This document shows, piece after piece, positions 37,747-47,087 of a stretch of 64,000 bases of DNA. Each line of letters begins with the position of its first letter. Positions within the stretch are counted from its first letter, which is position 1. Location of the stretch: assembly GCA_020634155.1 (NCBI GenBank), contig JACKCI010000002.1, forward strand, positions 620,001 to 684,000, given 5' to 3'. Below the pieces are notes generated by a model. The model was not told the origin of the DNA and did no database searches. It saw only the letters and a list, made by a program, of their open reading frames with translations. Made by a program: the position numbers and the translations under genes. Origin of the DNA: Anaerolineales bacterium (GTDB lineage Bacteria; Chloroflexota; Anaerolineae; Aggregatilineales; J027).

Positions 37747-38747
37747 ACTGACACCAATTTCTGCACGGCACTAGCAGGGTCAAGTTCCCGCACTACCAAC
37801 TGCTCTAATACCCCATTCAGGGTTTCAGCCGAGGTTTTTTGCAGGAGGTCACTTAGCAAAGCACTCTGGAGCCGTTGCATCAACTCGTTTTTCAACCGCA
37901 CGCGGTCGCGCTCAACTTGGGTGCCAGACTCGTGCAGATAGGATTGGTGGTCAGTAATGGCTTGGGCAAGGTCAGCAATGCCTTCGCTTTGGGTGGCGAT
38001 GGTCTGAACAACAGGTACCATCCAGAAATCATCAACAATCGTGCCACCCCCATCATCTTGCATCATCATTTGCCCATGATGCGAAACAGCCCGCTTACGA
38101 TGCCCTAGCTCCAACATGGCTTTGAGCGCCCGGACGGTATTTTGCACACCGGGGCGGTCAGCCTTGTTGACGGCAATCACATCGGCAATCTCCAAGATAC
38201 CGGCTTTGATGGCCTGAATATCGTCACCCATACCGGGGGCTTCCACAAGAATGGTAGTATCGGCAACCTTGGCGATCTCGACCTCATTCTGTCCTGCGCC
38301 AACGGTCTCAACAATGACGTAATCAAAGCCTGCCGCATCCAAAACCCGCATAGCATCGAAGGTGGTACGCGCCAGCCCGCCGAGTTGCCCACGAGTCGCC
38401 ATACTGCGGATAAACACGCCGCTATCCCCCGCAAGGTCACGCATCCGAAAGCGGTCACCCAGCACTGCCCCACCTGTAAAGGGGCTGGTGGGGTCAACTG
38501 CCACAATGCCAACCGTCTTTTCTTGCTGGCGATAGAATCTTGCTAATTCCGTGACCAAACAGCTTTTACCTGTGCCGGGTGCCCCTGTGACGCCAATCGT
38601 CACGGCCTGTCCAGTGCGGGCATATAAGAGGGCGAGGGCTTCAGTTGCTTCGGGCGCTTCATTTTCAATATGTGAAATCAGTCGAGCCAATGCCCGACGG
38701 CTGCCCGTCAGCATTTGCTCGACCAAAGATTGTACAGAACTCGTCAT
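37743..38747 (-). CDS. meaB: Methylmalonyl-CoA mutase-associated GTPase MeaB
   Basis: This is a 334-aa G3E-type GTPase that protects and reloads adenosylcobalamin in methylmalonyl-CoA mutase. It has GAPGTGKS (Walker A, near 55-62), VDPTSPFTGGAVLGDR, the MATRGQLGGLA stretch, ETVGAGQNE and NKAD for guanine specificity. All are standard for MeaB/ArgK. The length is typical. It begins six bases after the B12-binding subunit gene, which it serves; the large catalytic subunit is not in the window. Confidence 0.92.
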   Translation of the reverse strand: MTSSVQSLVEQMLTGSRRALARLISHIENEAPEATEALALLYARTGQAVTIGVTGAPGTGKSCLVTELARFYRQQEKTVGIVAVDPTSPFTGGAVLGDRFRMRDLAGDSGVFIRSMATRGQLGGLARTTFDAMRVLDAAGFDYVIVETVGAGQNEVEIAKVADTTILVEAPGMGDDIQAIKAGILEIADVIAVNKADRPGVQNTVRALKAMLELGHRKRAVSHHGQMMMQDDGGGTIVDDFWMVPVVQTIATQSEGIADLAQAITDHQSYLHESGTQVERDRVRLKNELMQRLQSALLSDLLQKTSAETLNGVLEQLVVRELDPASAVQKLVSV

Positions 38748-38753
38748 ACGAAC

Positions 38754-39152
38754 TTAAACCGTGACCACTTCGTTGATAAATTCAACGATTTTCTCGGTGC
38801 TAGAACCGGGGCCAAACACACCACTGATGCCGATTTCCTTCAATGGTTCAATATCGCTATCGGGGATGATGCCGCCGATAATGACTTTTACATCATCCAA
38901 GTCATGCTCATGCAGCAACTCAATGATGCGCGGGGCCAAAGCCATGTGCGCTCCTGAGAGAATCGACAAGCCAATCACATCCACATCTTCTTGGAGGGCG
39001 GCTTCGACAATCATTTCGGGTGTTTGGCGCAATCCGGTATAAATTACTTCCATACCCGCATCACGCAAGGTGCGGGCAATGACCTTGGCCCCGCGGTCAT
39101 GACCGTCAAGGCCCGGTTTAGCAATCAAGACGCGAATTTTTCTTTGAGACAT
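38754..39152 (-). CDS. Cobalamin-binding subunit of a B12-dependent mutase
   Basis: This is a 132-aa single-domain B12-binding protein with the D-x-H-x-x-G signature (GLDGHDRG) that supplies the lower axial His, followed by LSILSGAH and GGIIPDSD loops. The size matches the small subunit of methylmalonyl-CoA-type mutases (McmA2-like). AAGGA precedes the ATG. Together with MeaB it indicates acyl-CoA carbon-skeleton rearrangement, probably methylmalonyl-CoA/succinyl-CoA. Confidence 0.88.
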   Translation of the reverse strand: MSQRKIRVLIAKPGLDGHDRGAKVIARTLRDAGMEVIYTGLRQTPEMIVEAALQEDVDVIGLSILSGAHMALAPRIIELLHEHDLDDVKVIIGGIIPDSDIEPLKEIGISGVFGPGSSTEKIVEFINEVVTV

Positions 39153-39223
39153 TCACGTTTTCCTTATTCATCCAAAGTTTCCGTAAGTATAGCGCAAAAG
39201 TGAGGCAGTCCGCAGTAATTGGT

Positions 39224-40225
39224 TTACTCATCTGACGGTGACAAACCGCGCAAGATATTCAGCACTTCTTTTTCATAGCGCCACATGTGGCTCTCGCTAA
39301 AACGCTTGCGGAGATTTTCGAGACGTGGGTAGCCATCGGCAAACTCAGAAACCCACTCTTGGGCAAATTTGCCTTGGCGGATTTCATCAAGAATAGCCTC
39401 CATGTGGCGCTGCACCTTGGCCTCTTGAAAGCGTTGGGTGCGCGAAAGCATACCATATTGAGCCGTTGGTGACATCATCTGCATGGCATTAACCCAGCCT
39501 GTCACACCAGCACGCCCCAATAGAATGCCCAGTTCACCCGATAGGTAGAGTTCGGTCAACACCACGTCCGGCGGGTAGCCTTCGCGGGTCAAGACCTGTA
39601 CGGCTGTCAGCAAAACATTATGAAGGGCAGGCAATAGGGCTTGCTGCCAGAATAAATCCAGTTCGACCTCTTGATTAAATGAGACCTCAATGGCCCCTTG
39701 GCGCAAAGCACCCAGCGCTAAACCAAGGGCCAGCACATAACTCCACGCCTTGCCAGAACCATCTTGGGCTACTGAGACATAGCAGGGATAACCCAATCCA
39801 TTGAGATAGCCATCACGGACACCAACCCCAAAGGTACGCGGTGCAATCAATCCAGCATCCACATAGGCGGGTGGCTCGATATAGCCATAGGTCACGTTGT
39901 AACCAGAGGCAAAGACTAATAGGTCACCTGTGCGGAGTTGAGGGGCAATCTGTTGGAGATAGACTTGGGCCATGACCTCATCAGGGAGCAGGAGCAGCAA
40001 GGTATCAGCTTGGCTGGCGGCTTCCTGTATTGGCTTCACAATGAATCCGTCATTTTCAGCGAGTTGGGCATATTTGTCGCGGTTGTTGCCAATCACCAGA
40101 CTTAACCCGCTGTCCCGCAAATTCAAGGCATAGGCCCGCCCCAAGTTGCCATACCCAATGACGGCAATTTGGCGTTGATTGAGATAACGGATGTCAGCAT
40201 CACTTTCTTGATAAACAATCGTCAT
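39224..40225 (-). CDS. Ketol-acid reductoisomerase-like protein with altered metal site
   Basis: This 333-aa protein starts at ATG 40225, overlapping the acetyltransferase stop (ATGA). The N-terminal Rossmann fold has GYGNLG (24-29). The C-terminal part follows the KARI knot domain, but the usual D-L-F-G-E metal motif reads D190-L-F-W-Q194, and the E-x3-E helix reads E225-x3-S229. Two of the four acidic Mg ligands are therefore missing. It probably is not a functional IlvC but a paralogous NAD(P)-dependent dehydrogenase-like protein. It is grouped with an acetyltransferase and a kinase rather than with ilv or leu genes. Confidence 0.65.
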   Translation of the reverse strand: MTIVYQESDADIRYLNQRQIAVIGYGNLGRAYALNLRDSGLSLVIGNNRDKYAQLAENDGFIVKPIQEAASQADTLLLLLPDEVMAQVYLQQIAPQLRTGDLLVFASGYNVTYGYIEPPAYVDAGLIAPRTFGVGVRDGYLNGLGYPCYVSVAQDGSGKAWSYVLALGLALGALRQGAIEVSFNQEVELDLFWQQALLPALHNVLLTAVQVLTREGYPPDVVLTELYLSGELGILLGRAGVTGWVNAMQMMSPTAQYGMLSRTQRFQEAKVQRHMEAILDEIRQGKFAQEWVSEFADGYPRLENLRKRFSESHMWRYEKEVLNILRGLSPSDE

Positions 40226-41040
40226 CGGTTGCTCCAATGCCAGACGGGTGTCTCCCAATGTTGATACCTAAAGCCCAAGTGCTGGTACAACTGTTGGGAT
40301 GCCATGTTGCTGGCTTGTGTATTGACAGTAACGGTTTTTCGGGGGAATTTCTCAATCAGATTTTCGACCAAGGCACGCCCAATACCCCGTCCTTGCCATG
40401 TTGGGAGTACCGCCAAGCGCGTCAGATGTACCGAAAAACTATGCACGGTCGAAAGCTGATACCCCACAATAGTATCATCAACCACCGCTACCGTAAACCA
40501 CACCGTATAGCGCAACATATAGCGAAAATCTTCAGCATCCATTTGCCAATGTGGGCTGAAGGCGGCTTGATCGACTTGGGCTATCGTCGAAAATTCACGC
40601 TGCTGGGCACGCCGTATAGTAAGCAAGGGGTAGTCCGATGGGTTGATCGGGCTAGACGGTCGTTCTAAGTGGATGATACGGTCAAATTGGCGGAATCCGG
40701 CCCGTGCTAAAAGCGGGATAAGCCACGGCTGTGATTCTAACGCCGCTATCTGCTCAATGGGATAAGATGCTTGAATATACTGAATAAGACCCTCGAAGAT
40801 ACTGTTATCAGCCATAGTCAGGAGTCGAATCCATGTTACCCCTTGGCGGATAGGCGTCAACAACAACACCCCAGTCAGGTCACCTCGACCATCGTAGATG
40901 AGGGCCGAGGGATTATCAGTTGCCCGATACCAACTTGTAATTGGTTGCCAATCGAGATGAAAATAGGTTGGGTGGCGTCGGGTAAGCGCATGAACATGCC
41001 GACGATAGCGCGGGGCATACGGAACTATCGACCCATCCAT
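40222..41040 (-). CDS. GNAT acetyltransferase
   Basis: This 272-aa protein has a C-terminal GNAT domain (about 145-272) showing the acetyl-CoA binding pattern LAVLPTWQGRGIGRALVENL, followed by VNTQASNMASQQLYQHLGF. The N-terminal half looks like a diverged second GNAT-like domain without the binding motif. The acceptor is unknown. It overlaps the KARI-like gene and starts two bases after the kinase stop, so all belong to one transcription unit. Confidence 0.8.
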   Translation of the reverse strand: MDGSIVPYAPRYRRHVHALTRRHPTYFHLDWQPITSWYRATDNPSALIYDGRGDLTGVLLLTPIRQGVTWIRLLTMADNSIFEGLIQYIQASYPIEQIAALESQPWLIPLLARAGFRQFDRIIHLERPSSPINPSDYPLLTIRRAQQREFSTIAQVDQAAFSPHWQMDAEDFRYMLRYTVWFTVAVVDDTIVGYQLSTVHSFSVHLTRLAVLPTWQGRGIGRALVENLIEKFPRKTVTVNTQASNMASQQLYQHLGFRYQHWETPVWHWSNR

Positions 41041-41042
41041 GC

Positions 41043-42629
41043 CTACTCCGGCAATGAGAAGGCGCAGCGCTTGGCATCTAGAGAACAGGTGGTGATAACT
41101 TCGTTGTTGAGTGTTACCTGAAATTCGTCAAAAGATGAAACTGATGAATCCCACACCCAGAATAGAGTACCGTCGGTATCCTTAAAATCGTACTGAAGCG
41201 ATTTGGCTTCTTGGCAATACGAAGGGGTATTGGCAGGATTGGCTTTGAGGCTGATCACCACACATTGACCCGCTTCATAATTCGCTAGAGTCTGGCTGCC
41301 AAAATAAAATGTATCAAACGATTTTGATTTGTCAGGCAGGGTCAACTTCAAACCATTGATATTTAGTGCTGTTTCTGAGCGATTATAGAAAATCAACGAG
41401 TTTGAATCATAGGTCAATAAAATATCACCTGACCCTACATCAGACCCATCCTTGTCATCAGAGCCACCGCGACCAAACAACAGAAATCCGGCAATAGCAA
41501 TGACCGCCACCAAAGCCACACCCGCATACAGCAAAATCGGCGGCTTGCGCTCGGATGGTCTGGGTTCCCCCTTACGTGACGCTGGTTGTGGCACAGGCGC
41601 ACTCACCATTGGGGTTGATGCTGGTGGTGGAGGCGCTGCTGCTTTGGGAGCCACTACTGGCGGTGCAGACGGGGTGGGTTCTTCTTTTGGATGCTCACGG
41701 GTCAAGGAGTCTTCGGTCGAGTTGGGGGTATCAAACACACGCGGGGGTTGTTCGTGCTCCATCCCCATTGCCGTTTCAAGGGCTTCAACAAAGTCGGCAG
41801 CGTTTGGGTAGCGGTTTTCGGGTTGCTTTTCCAAGACCTTTAGAACAACTGCTGCTATCTCATCGCTAATATCAGGCCGATATTGTTGGGGAGATGGTGG
41901 CTCGGTGGTGATATGGCTAAGGGCCAGACTCATCGCTGATTCTTCATCAAAAGGCGTTTGCCCTGTCAGCAATTCATACAGAATCACCCCCAACGAATAG
42001 AGGTCGCTTTGGGGTACCGCTTGCTGAGACGAGATAGCCTGCTCTGGCGCAATATAACGTGGGGTGCCAAAGGCGGTTCCCAAGGTAGTCTGAGTACCTG
42101 CATCCATCACCAAGCCAAAATCCATCAAGACCGCCCGTTCTGGATTGGTTTCCTTCTTGGATTTTTCCAGCATGATATTGGAGGGCTTGATGTCCCGATG
42201 GATAATCTTGTTTTCGTGGGCGTGGTCAAGGGCGGCACCCACTTGGCGCAGGATATTGAGGATTTCCTCAAAAGGCATATAGCTATTGCGGCGTTTATAG
42301 CGGGCCAGCCGTTGGGAAAGGGTTTCGCCCCGAATCAACTCCATTGCAAGGTAATGGGTATCATCATCCACCGTACCGAAACGATAAACGGTGATGATAT
42401 TGGGATGATTATCCAGCTTGCTCAGGGTACGGGCTTCGCGTTTAAAGCGCTTCATTAATTCCTTGGCACGGTCGCGCTGCAAGGTAATAACCTTGACCGC
42501 GACATCGCGCCCAAGCTGCTGGTCAGTCGCTTGATAGACATAGGACATGCCGCCTTTGCCAAGCAAGCGCTGAATTTTGTAGTCCCCAAGGACTTGTCCA
42601 ATCAATGGGTCATCGGTTTTAGCAGGCAT
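41043..42629 (-). CDS. Membrane Ser/Thr protein kinase
   Basis: This is a 528-aa Hanks-type kinase. It has the Gly-rich loop GKGGMSYV (24-31), K46 in VAVKV, HRDIKPSN (catalytic D146) and DFG (170-172). A Pro-rich juxtamembrane linker (about 300-365) leads to one transmembrane segment (about 368-387) and an extracellular domain of about 140 residues with three Cys. All catalytic residues are present. It ends two bases before the GNAT gene and begins just after the receiver-roadblock gene, so signalling through these partners is likely. Confidence 0.9.
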   Translation of the reverse strand: MPAKTDDPLIGQVLGDYKIQRLLGKGGMSYVYQATDQQLGRDVAVKVITLQRDRAKELMKRFKREARTLSKLDNHPNIITVYRFGTVDDDTHYLAMELIRGETLSQRLARYKRRNSYMPFEEILNILRQVGAALDHAHENKIIHRDIKPSNIMLEKSKKETNPERAVLMDFGLVMDAGTQTTLGTAFGTPRYIAPEQAISSQQAVPQSDLYSLGVILYELLTGQTPFDEESAMSLALSHITTEPPSPQQYRPDISDEIAAVVLKVLEKQPENRYPNAADFVEALETAMGMEHEQPPRVFDTPNSTEDSLTREHPKEEPTPSAPPVVAPKAAAPPPPASTPMVSAPVPQPASRKGEPRPSERKPPILLYAGVALVAVIAIAGFLLFGRGGSDDKDGSDVGSGDILLTYDSNSLIFYNRSETALNINGLKLTLPDKSKSFDTFYFGSQTLANYEAGQCVVISLKANPANTPSYCQEAKSLQYDFKDTDGTLFWVWDSSVSSFDEFQVTLNNEVITTCSLDAKRCAFSLPE

Positions 42630-42634
42630 AGACT

Positions 42635-43777
42635 TTAGTCACCCAAAAGCCCCATGTCTTGCGCCTCTTCATAACTGACACTGTTGTCATCAGCCAGCAG
42701 CAAATCACTTCTGAGGAGGGCTTCTTCTGAAAATAAATCCCCAAACGTGGTTTCGTCTTGGGCTTGCCCAAAAATTGCATCCAAGTCGAGGTTGTCAATA
42801 GGTTCCAATTTCTCTTCAAAAAGTTTGGAGGCCAACTCCGCGGTATCTGTAATAGGCTGCTCTACAATGACAGGAGCAACAACTTCAGGCACTACTTTGG
42901 CGGCTACCACGGGTTCTGCCACAACGACCTCGGCAACTGGTTGGCTCTCACTATAGGCCCATGCTCTTTCACCGAGTATATCAATAATGCGCTTGGCACC
43001 TTGCCGTCCATAGCGGGTCACTGCCCCAAATGCTAATTTATCGCTGGATTCGACCAAAAACATCATGAAATAATGATAGCCTGCCGCTAAAGTAAAGAGA
43101 TTATAGCGATCCCCTTCGTAATATTTCAGCGACCAGCCGTTGCCACCTACTTGGGGTGCAACCTTAATGGCTTGGGCAAAGGTCGGGCCAAAGAGGGCTG
43201 TCATCTGATTTTTATCAATGTAACCTGTCGCCCCTTCATCGACCACAATCCGTCCAGCACGGTCAGAAACCAAACCACCAATTGCACCAATTTCACGAAT
43301 GGCTTCTAGAAGAACACTGCGGGTATGGTCAATATCGAGGGTAGGAATTGGCCCTAAATCAAGGCTAACCGCACTCTGCCCTTCTTCGGCTTCAACAACC
43401 TCTTGACCATCCAAGCCAATCCGAATCGCTCTCAAGAAATGTTCGCCAGCCGTATACGGAATATATTGGAAGGGCATGGCCTTGAGTTTAGCAGGTTCCA
43501 TTTTGGGGTCGCTGTCAGAGCCAGCCACAATAATTTGTGCGCCAGCCTGTTCACGGATCGCTCGCTCGGCCCATTCGGTACCCGTCATGGTGCCATCAAG
43601 GATATAGGCGGTCACCGCAAGGTCAATTTCAGTTCGGAATACTTCATCAAGGGCTTCTTGTGGGGTCGGGATTTCGACCAAAATATAACGCCGATCCAGC
43701 ATTGCCATTGCTGCACGCACCAAATCACCCAGTCGATTGGCCGTATCGACCACCATTATTCGCGGTATAGACGCCAT
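42635..43777 (-). CDS. Receiver-like plus roadblock/LC7 domain protein
   Basis: This is a 380-aa protein from ATG 43777, with GGAG seven bases upstream. Residues about 5-125 have a response-regulator fold (RIMVVDT start, a DLAVTAYILDG strand, SDSDP) but a poor phospho-acceptor site. Residues about 145-275 look like a roadblock/LC7 domain (IREIGAIGGLVSDRAGRIVVDEG). The C-terminal 100 residues are acidic and disordered. Roadblock proteins regulate small GTPases or kinases; the adjacent kinase is the natural partner. Confidence 0.7.
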   Translation of the reverse strand: MASIPRIMVVDTANRLGDLVRAAMAMLDRRYILVEIPTPQEALDEVFRTEIDLAVTAYILDGTMTGTEWAERAIREQAGAQIIVAGSDSDPKMEPAKLKAMPFQYIPYTAGEHFLRAIRIGLDGQEVVEAEEGQSAVSLDLGPIPTLDIDHTRSVLLEAIREIGAIGGLVSDRAGRIVVDEGATGYIDKNQMTALFGPTFAQAIKVAPQVGGNGWSLKYYEGDRYNLFTLAAGYHYFMMFLVESSDKLAFGAVTRYGRQGAKRIIDILGERAWAYSESQPVAEVVVAEPVVAAKVVPEVVAPVIVEQPITDTAELASKLFEEKLEPIDNLDLDAIFGQAQDETTFGDLFSEEALLRSDLLLADDNSVSYEEAQDMGLLGD

Positions 43778-43883
43778 GCACATTCTCCGCACTCAATCTG
43801 CTTGCTGTGATAGGGATTAGTTTAACACACGGGGTAACAAGAGACAATGTATGGCTAGGCTTTTCAACACAACTCTTACCTCC

Positions 43884-43912
43884 AAAAAAAGAACCCCTCC
43901 GAAGAGGGGTCC
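43884..43912 (-). terminator. Rho-independent terminator of the substrate-binding protein gene
   Basis: On the - strand the stem ACCCCTC/GAGGGGT with a UUCG-like loop is followed by TTCTTTTTTT. It lies just downstream of the solute-binding protein stop and separates it from the kinase operon. Confidence 0.85.
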
Positions 43913-43932
43913 TGAGCGAGTACACGCAATTT

Positions 43933-45300
43933 CTATTGGAAGTCAGCTTGGATTTCGACAGCGCGGGCATCGAGTTCTTCGAGGGTTGTCTCGACGTCGG
44001 CACCTTCAGTCAAAACCTTATTGAAGGCAGCAGCGGCCTCGTCACGAATCACATCGTAACCGGCTTCGGCTGGCTCAAAGAAACCGGTGGAACTCAACAG
44101 CACATTCCAAGCATCTTCGTATTGAGGAATTTCAGCGAAGATGTCACCCAGTTCGTCGGTGGTGCTGATGCGAACAGGGAAGTAGTTGGAGGCTTCCGCC
44201 CAACGGGATTGTTGTTCGGGTTCGGTGAACCAACGGGTGAACAGCCAAGCGGCCAGTTGTTGCTCGACGGTGATGTTGGGGCCAGTCAAGACGGTAACGC
44301 TGGCACCGTAAATGTCGAGGGCAGGGACATCAGCATAGGGGATGAGGGCAATACCCCATTCGATAGGGGCTTCGCTCTCAGCAACGGCTGATTGAACAAA
44401 CGGAATACCAGAGGTGGAACCCATGTAGAACAAGTTCGTGCCTGCGGCGAAGTCGTTTTGGTCAGCAAAGCTTTCGGCGATCAAGTTGGCACAGCCTTCT
44501 TGATACAGTGCTTGCATAAAGCTCAAGGCTTCCACCGTAGCAGGGTTATTGTACATGTAGGTGTTGGTTTCGGCATCGAAGATATCGCCACCGAGACCAT
44601 AGGTCAACGCAGCAACGTTAGAGGCGTCGGTACGGATGCTGTAGCCCATGCGGCCTTCAGCAGAATTCGTCCACGCACAAGCCATTTCTTGGAATTCGGC
44701 CCACGTTGCAGGAGGCGCATCGTAACCCAACTCGGCCAGACCCGTCTTGCTGTAGTACAGCACTTCGGCGGAACGGTTGGGGGGGAAGCCAATACGGGTG
44801 CCATCAGGGGCATAGTCTTGTTCAAAGAAGGATGGGATGAAGTCAGCTTGTTCAGCTTCGTTCAGACCCCAAGTCGCATCGTTCACGAAAACATCCAAGT
44901 CTTCAATACCGCCGCCTTGCAGGTAGGCCAAGGCTTGGTTTTGGTAAGCAACGACGAGGGCAGGAAGCTCACCAGTGGTCAAACCATTAATCACTTTTTG
45001 ATAAATATCACCGTAGCCGCCTTGGTTGGAAGCGTTGACGGTAATGCCCCAAGGGTTGTTGGCATTGAATTCGGCAACCAACTCGTTCAAGCGCTCTTCA
45101 CGTGCGCCAGTGTGTTGGTGCCAATAATCAAAAGTCACACCAGTCGGATCGACGCCAGCGAGTTCACCATCAGCCGCGGGGCCGGTCAACTCGAAGGTGG
45201 GGCGGAAGCTGTCGTCTTGAGCCATGGTCATCGGTACCATTGCTACAAAAATAGACAGCACTACTGCAAAAATGGCAAGTTTAGTCCAAGCGGATTTCAC
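43933..45300 (-). CDS. ABC transporter solute-binding protein, family 1 (sugar type)
   Basis: This is a 455-aa secreted protein. The GTG start has AGGAGG seven bases upstream; the signal peptide covers residues 1 to about 27 (cleavage after TMAQ). The mature part has family 1 features: VTFDYWHQHTGAREERL near the start, NGLTTGELPALVVAYQNQA, and the late WLFTRWFTEPEQQSRWAE motif. It should capture sugars or glycerol-phosphate-like ligands. No lipobox Cys follows the signal. No permease or ATPase gene is adjacent, and its own promoter and terminator make it monocistronic. Confidence 0.85.
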   Translation of the reverse strand: MKSAWTKLAIFAVVLSIFVAMVPMTMAQDDSFRPTFELTGPAADGELAGVDPTGVTFDYWHQHTGAREERLNELVAEFNANNPWGITVNASNQGGYGDIYQKVINGLTTGELPALVVAYQNQALAYLQGGGIEDLDVFVNDATWGLNEAEQADFIPSFFEQDYAPDGTRIGFPPNRSAEVLYYSKTGLAELGYDAPPATWAEFQEMACAWTNSAEGRMGYSIRTDASNVAALTYGLGGDIFDAETNTYMYNNPATVEALSFMQALYQEGCANLIAESFADQNDFAAGTNLFYMGSTSGIPFVQSAVAESEAPIEWGIALIPYADVPALDIYGASVTVLTGPNITVEQQLAAWLFTRWFTEPEQQSRWAEASNYFPVRISTTDELGDIFAEIPQYEDAWNVLLSSTGFFEPAEAGYDVIRDEAAAAFNKVLTEGADVETTLEELDARAVEIQADFQ

Positions 45301-45430
45301 TTATATGCCTCCTAAAGCATAAAATACACAAGCAAGATGTGATATTATCGAAAACCAATCCGTTATGCCAGTCAAAGCATTTAAAATGCGTTTGAAACAG
45401 TATTAAATTTTCTTAAAGAAGGAGGCCATC

Positions 45431-45760
45431 ATGTTAAAACGATTTTTCGGTTTCTTCAATTCATCCACCCCAAGCCATGATAAAGGGGTGTATTTCTATG
45501 TGCGTGTTTATCGTCTACCTGCCCAACCCAGCGCGGGAGATGAGGTGGTGAAAATCCGCATTGACCCTGCCAACGATGTATCAATGAATGACGAGGGTGA
45601 TTATTATGTGCGGAAAGAGGTGGTCGGGCCAAAGACCTTCCGCCGCGCCACCTTGACCGTCTATTTTGATGCCCAGCGCCGTGTAAAAGATAGCGAAGTT
45701 GAGCAGGGTGAGTTGACTGACCGTGCTGCCTACGACGCCTTTACGACTAATCAGGCTTAG
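45431..45760 (+). CDS. Conserved-type small hypothetical protein
   Basis: This 109-aa protein has AAGGAGG eight bases before its ATG, good evidence that it is translated. It reads as a single beta-rich domain (YFYVRVYRL, KIRIDP, ATLTVYFD) with a basic N-terminus. No family motif was recognised. It is divergent from the solute-binding protein gene across 130 bases and converges with the DnaC-like gene, overlapping its 3' end by 14 bases. Confidence 0.65.
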   Translation: MLKRFFGFFNSSTPSHDKGVYFYVRVYRLPAQPSAGDEVVKIRIDPANDVSMNDEGDYYVRKEVVGPKTFRRATLTVYFDAQRRVKDSEVEQGELTDRAAYDAFTTNQA

Positions 45761-47087
45761 TCCGCATTAAGAAATTTGGCCCCCGTATAATCACATGACT
45801 ACACAGGCGGTGGTCTTTAAAGCGGGCCTCAAAGCGATCATCATGCTCTTGGGTGGTACCTTCTAGTAGGGTAAAGACTGTCGGTAACTGGGCGATATAG
45901 CGATAGTCGATAAGCTGATAGAGCTTTTCTTTGGCCCATGCCGAGGCGGTACTCGTCCGAAAATCATCCAATATCAGCAAGGGGAACTGCTTTAACTCAC
46001 TGAAGCGCCGATCAAATGAGAGTTGAGCGTTTTGCTCAAAAGATGCTCGCAGATAGTCCATTAAATCCGGTGTTGAGACTAGAATCGTAGGGACACCTTG
46101 CCCTTGGATATGGTTACCAATTGCAGCCGCAAGATGGGTTTTACCGACGCCATGCCCACCATGCAAAAACAACCAGCCACGCGGCCCTTGGGCAAATTGA
46201 TAGGCTCGCTCACGGGCTTCGTGTAGACTCTTGCTTTCCTGTGGATTGAGGCGGGGGTAGCGCCATTGAAAACTATGGAAGGTCATACTGGCGTAGTGCC
46301 GCATGTTAGAAAGTTCCGTCCGCATCTGATGAACGGTCAAATCACTGCGATGGTCGGCGGCATTTATTGGTACTTGGCGCACCACTTGGCGATCCATCAA
46401 GCGGCTACGGATACGCCCCTCAAGGTCATCCAAGGCATGATTGGTGGTGATAATGGTCGGCTGGCGTGTTACATAGCGGTGATTGAGCAATTGGTAGAGC
46501 TTTTCCAAAGCCCATTCGGTCGGGCTTTCAGTGCCAAGATCATCAATAATCAATAGCTCGATATTGCGTAGTTTCTCAAATAACTCGTCGTAGGTGTATT
46601 CATGCGCGGTATAAGATGAACGCAAATGGTCAAGCAAGTCGGGTGCCGTTGCAAAAATGACGGGATGGCCTTGTTGCAGCCGATAGTTGCCAATGGCGGC
46701 TGCCAAATGTGTTTTGCCCGTGCCATAACCCCCTTGGAAAAACAACCAGCCCTTGGGATGCTGGGCATAATCCGTCGCCTCGTTATAAGCGACTTGCAAG
46801 GTGCTATCACTCACCTCGAAATTATCGAAGCGGTAGCGAGCATAGGCATCTAAGTTACTTAGTTTCCGCAAGATACGCTCACGGCGTTCAGATACTTGGG
46901 TTTGTTGACAGACACACGGAAAAGCCCGCCCAAAATCAGGATGTCCAAGCGGAACATCTCGGCTAATAACGCCCTGTCCTTGGCAGATTGGACATACCTC
47001 AGTATTGGCTGTGTCATTAAGAGAAGAAATCGGAGTAGTCCCCTTTTTTGTCCCCGAACTGGGAAGCAGGTCTCTGAGTGGCATCAT
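45747..47087 (-). CDS. DnaC/DnaI-like helicase loader with tandem AAA+ domains
   Basis: This is a 446-aa protein. An N-terminal Cys motif (C32, C35, C58, C60) precedes two consecutive DnaC-type AAA+ domains. Domain 1 has GGYGTGKT (119-126), LLIIDD (178-183), the TTN sensor (214-216) and the RIRSRL Arg-finger segment. Domain 2 has GGHGVGKT (310-317) and LLILDD (370-375), but TLLEG where the sensor Asn should be. Standard loaders have one AAA+ domain, so this is an internal duplication. It should load the DnaB helicase encoded two genes upstream. Its start overlaps the DnaD-like gene by about 70 bases. Confidence 0.8.
   Translation of the reverse strand: MMPLRDLLPSSGTKKGTTPISSLNDTANTEVCPICQGQGVISRDVPLGHPDFGRAFPCVCQQTQVSERRERILRKLSNLDAYARYRFDNFEVSDSTLQVAYNEATDYAQHPKGWLFFQGGYGTGKTHLAAAIGNYRLQQGHPVIFATAPDLLDHLRSSYTAHEYTYDELFEKLRNIELLIIDDLGTESPTEWALEKLYQLLNHRYVTRQPTIITTNHALDDLEGRIRSRLMDRQVVRQVPINAADHRSDLTVHQMRTELSNMRHYASMTFHSFQWRYPRLNPQESKSLHEARERAYQFAQGPRGWLFLHGGHGVGKTHLAAAIGNHIQGQGVPTILVSTPDLMDYLRASFEQNAQLSFDRRFSELKQFPLLILDDFRTSTASAWAKEKLYQLIDYRYIAQLPTVFTLLEGTTQEHDDRFEARFKDHRLCSHVIIRGPNFLMRTKPD

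Noticed and set aside
44392..45315. 307-codon open frame on the + strand
   Set aside because: It is the antisense shadow of the solute-binding protein gene, which has a signal peptide, family motifs, ribosome site and terminator.
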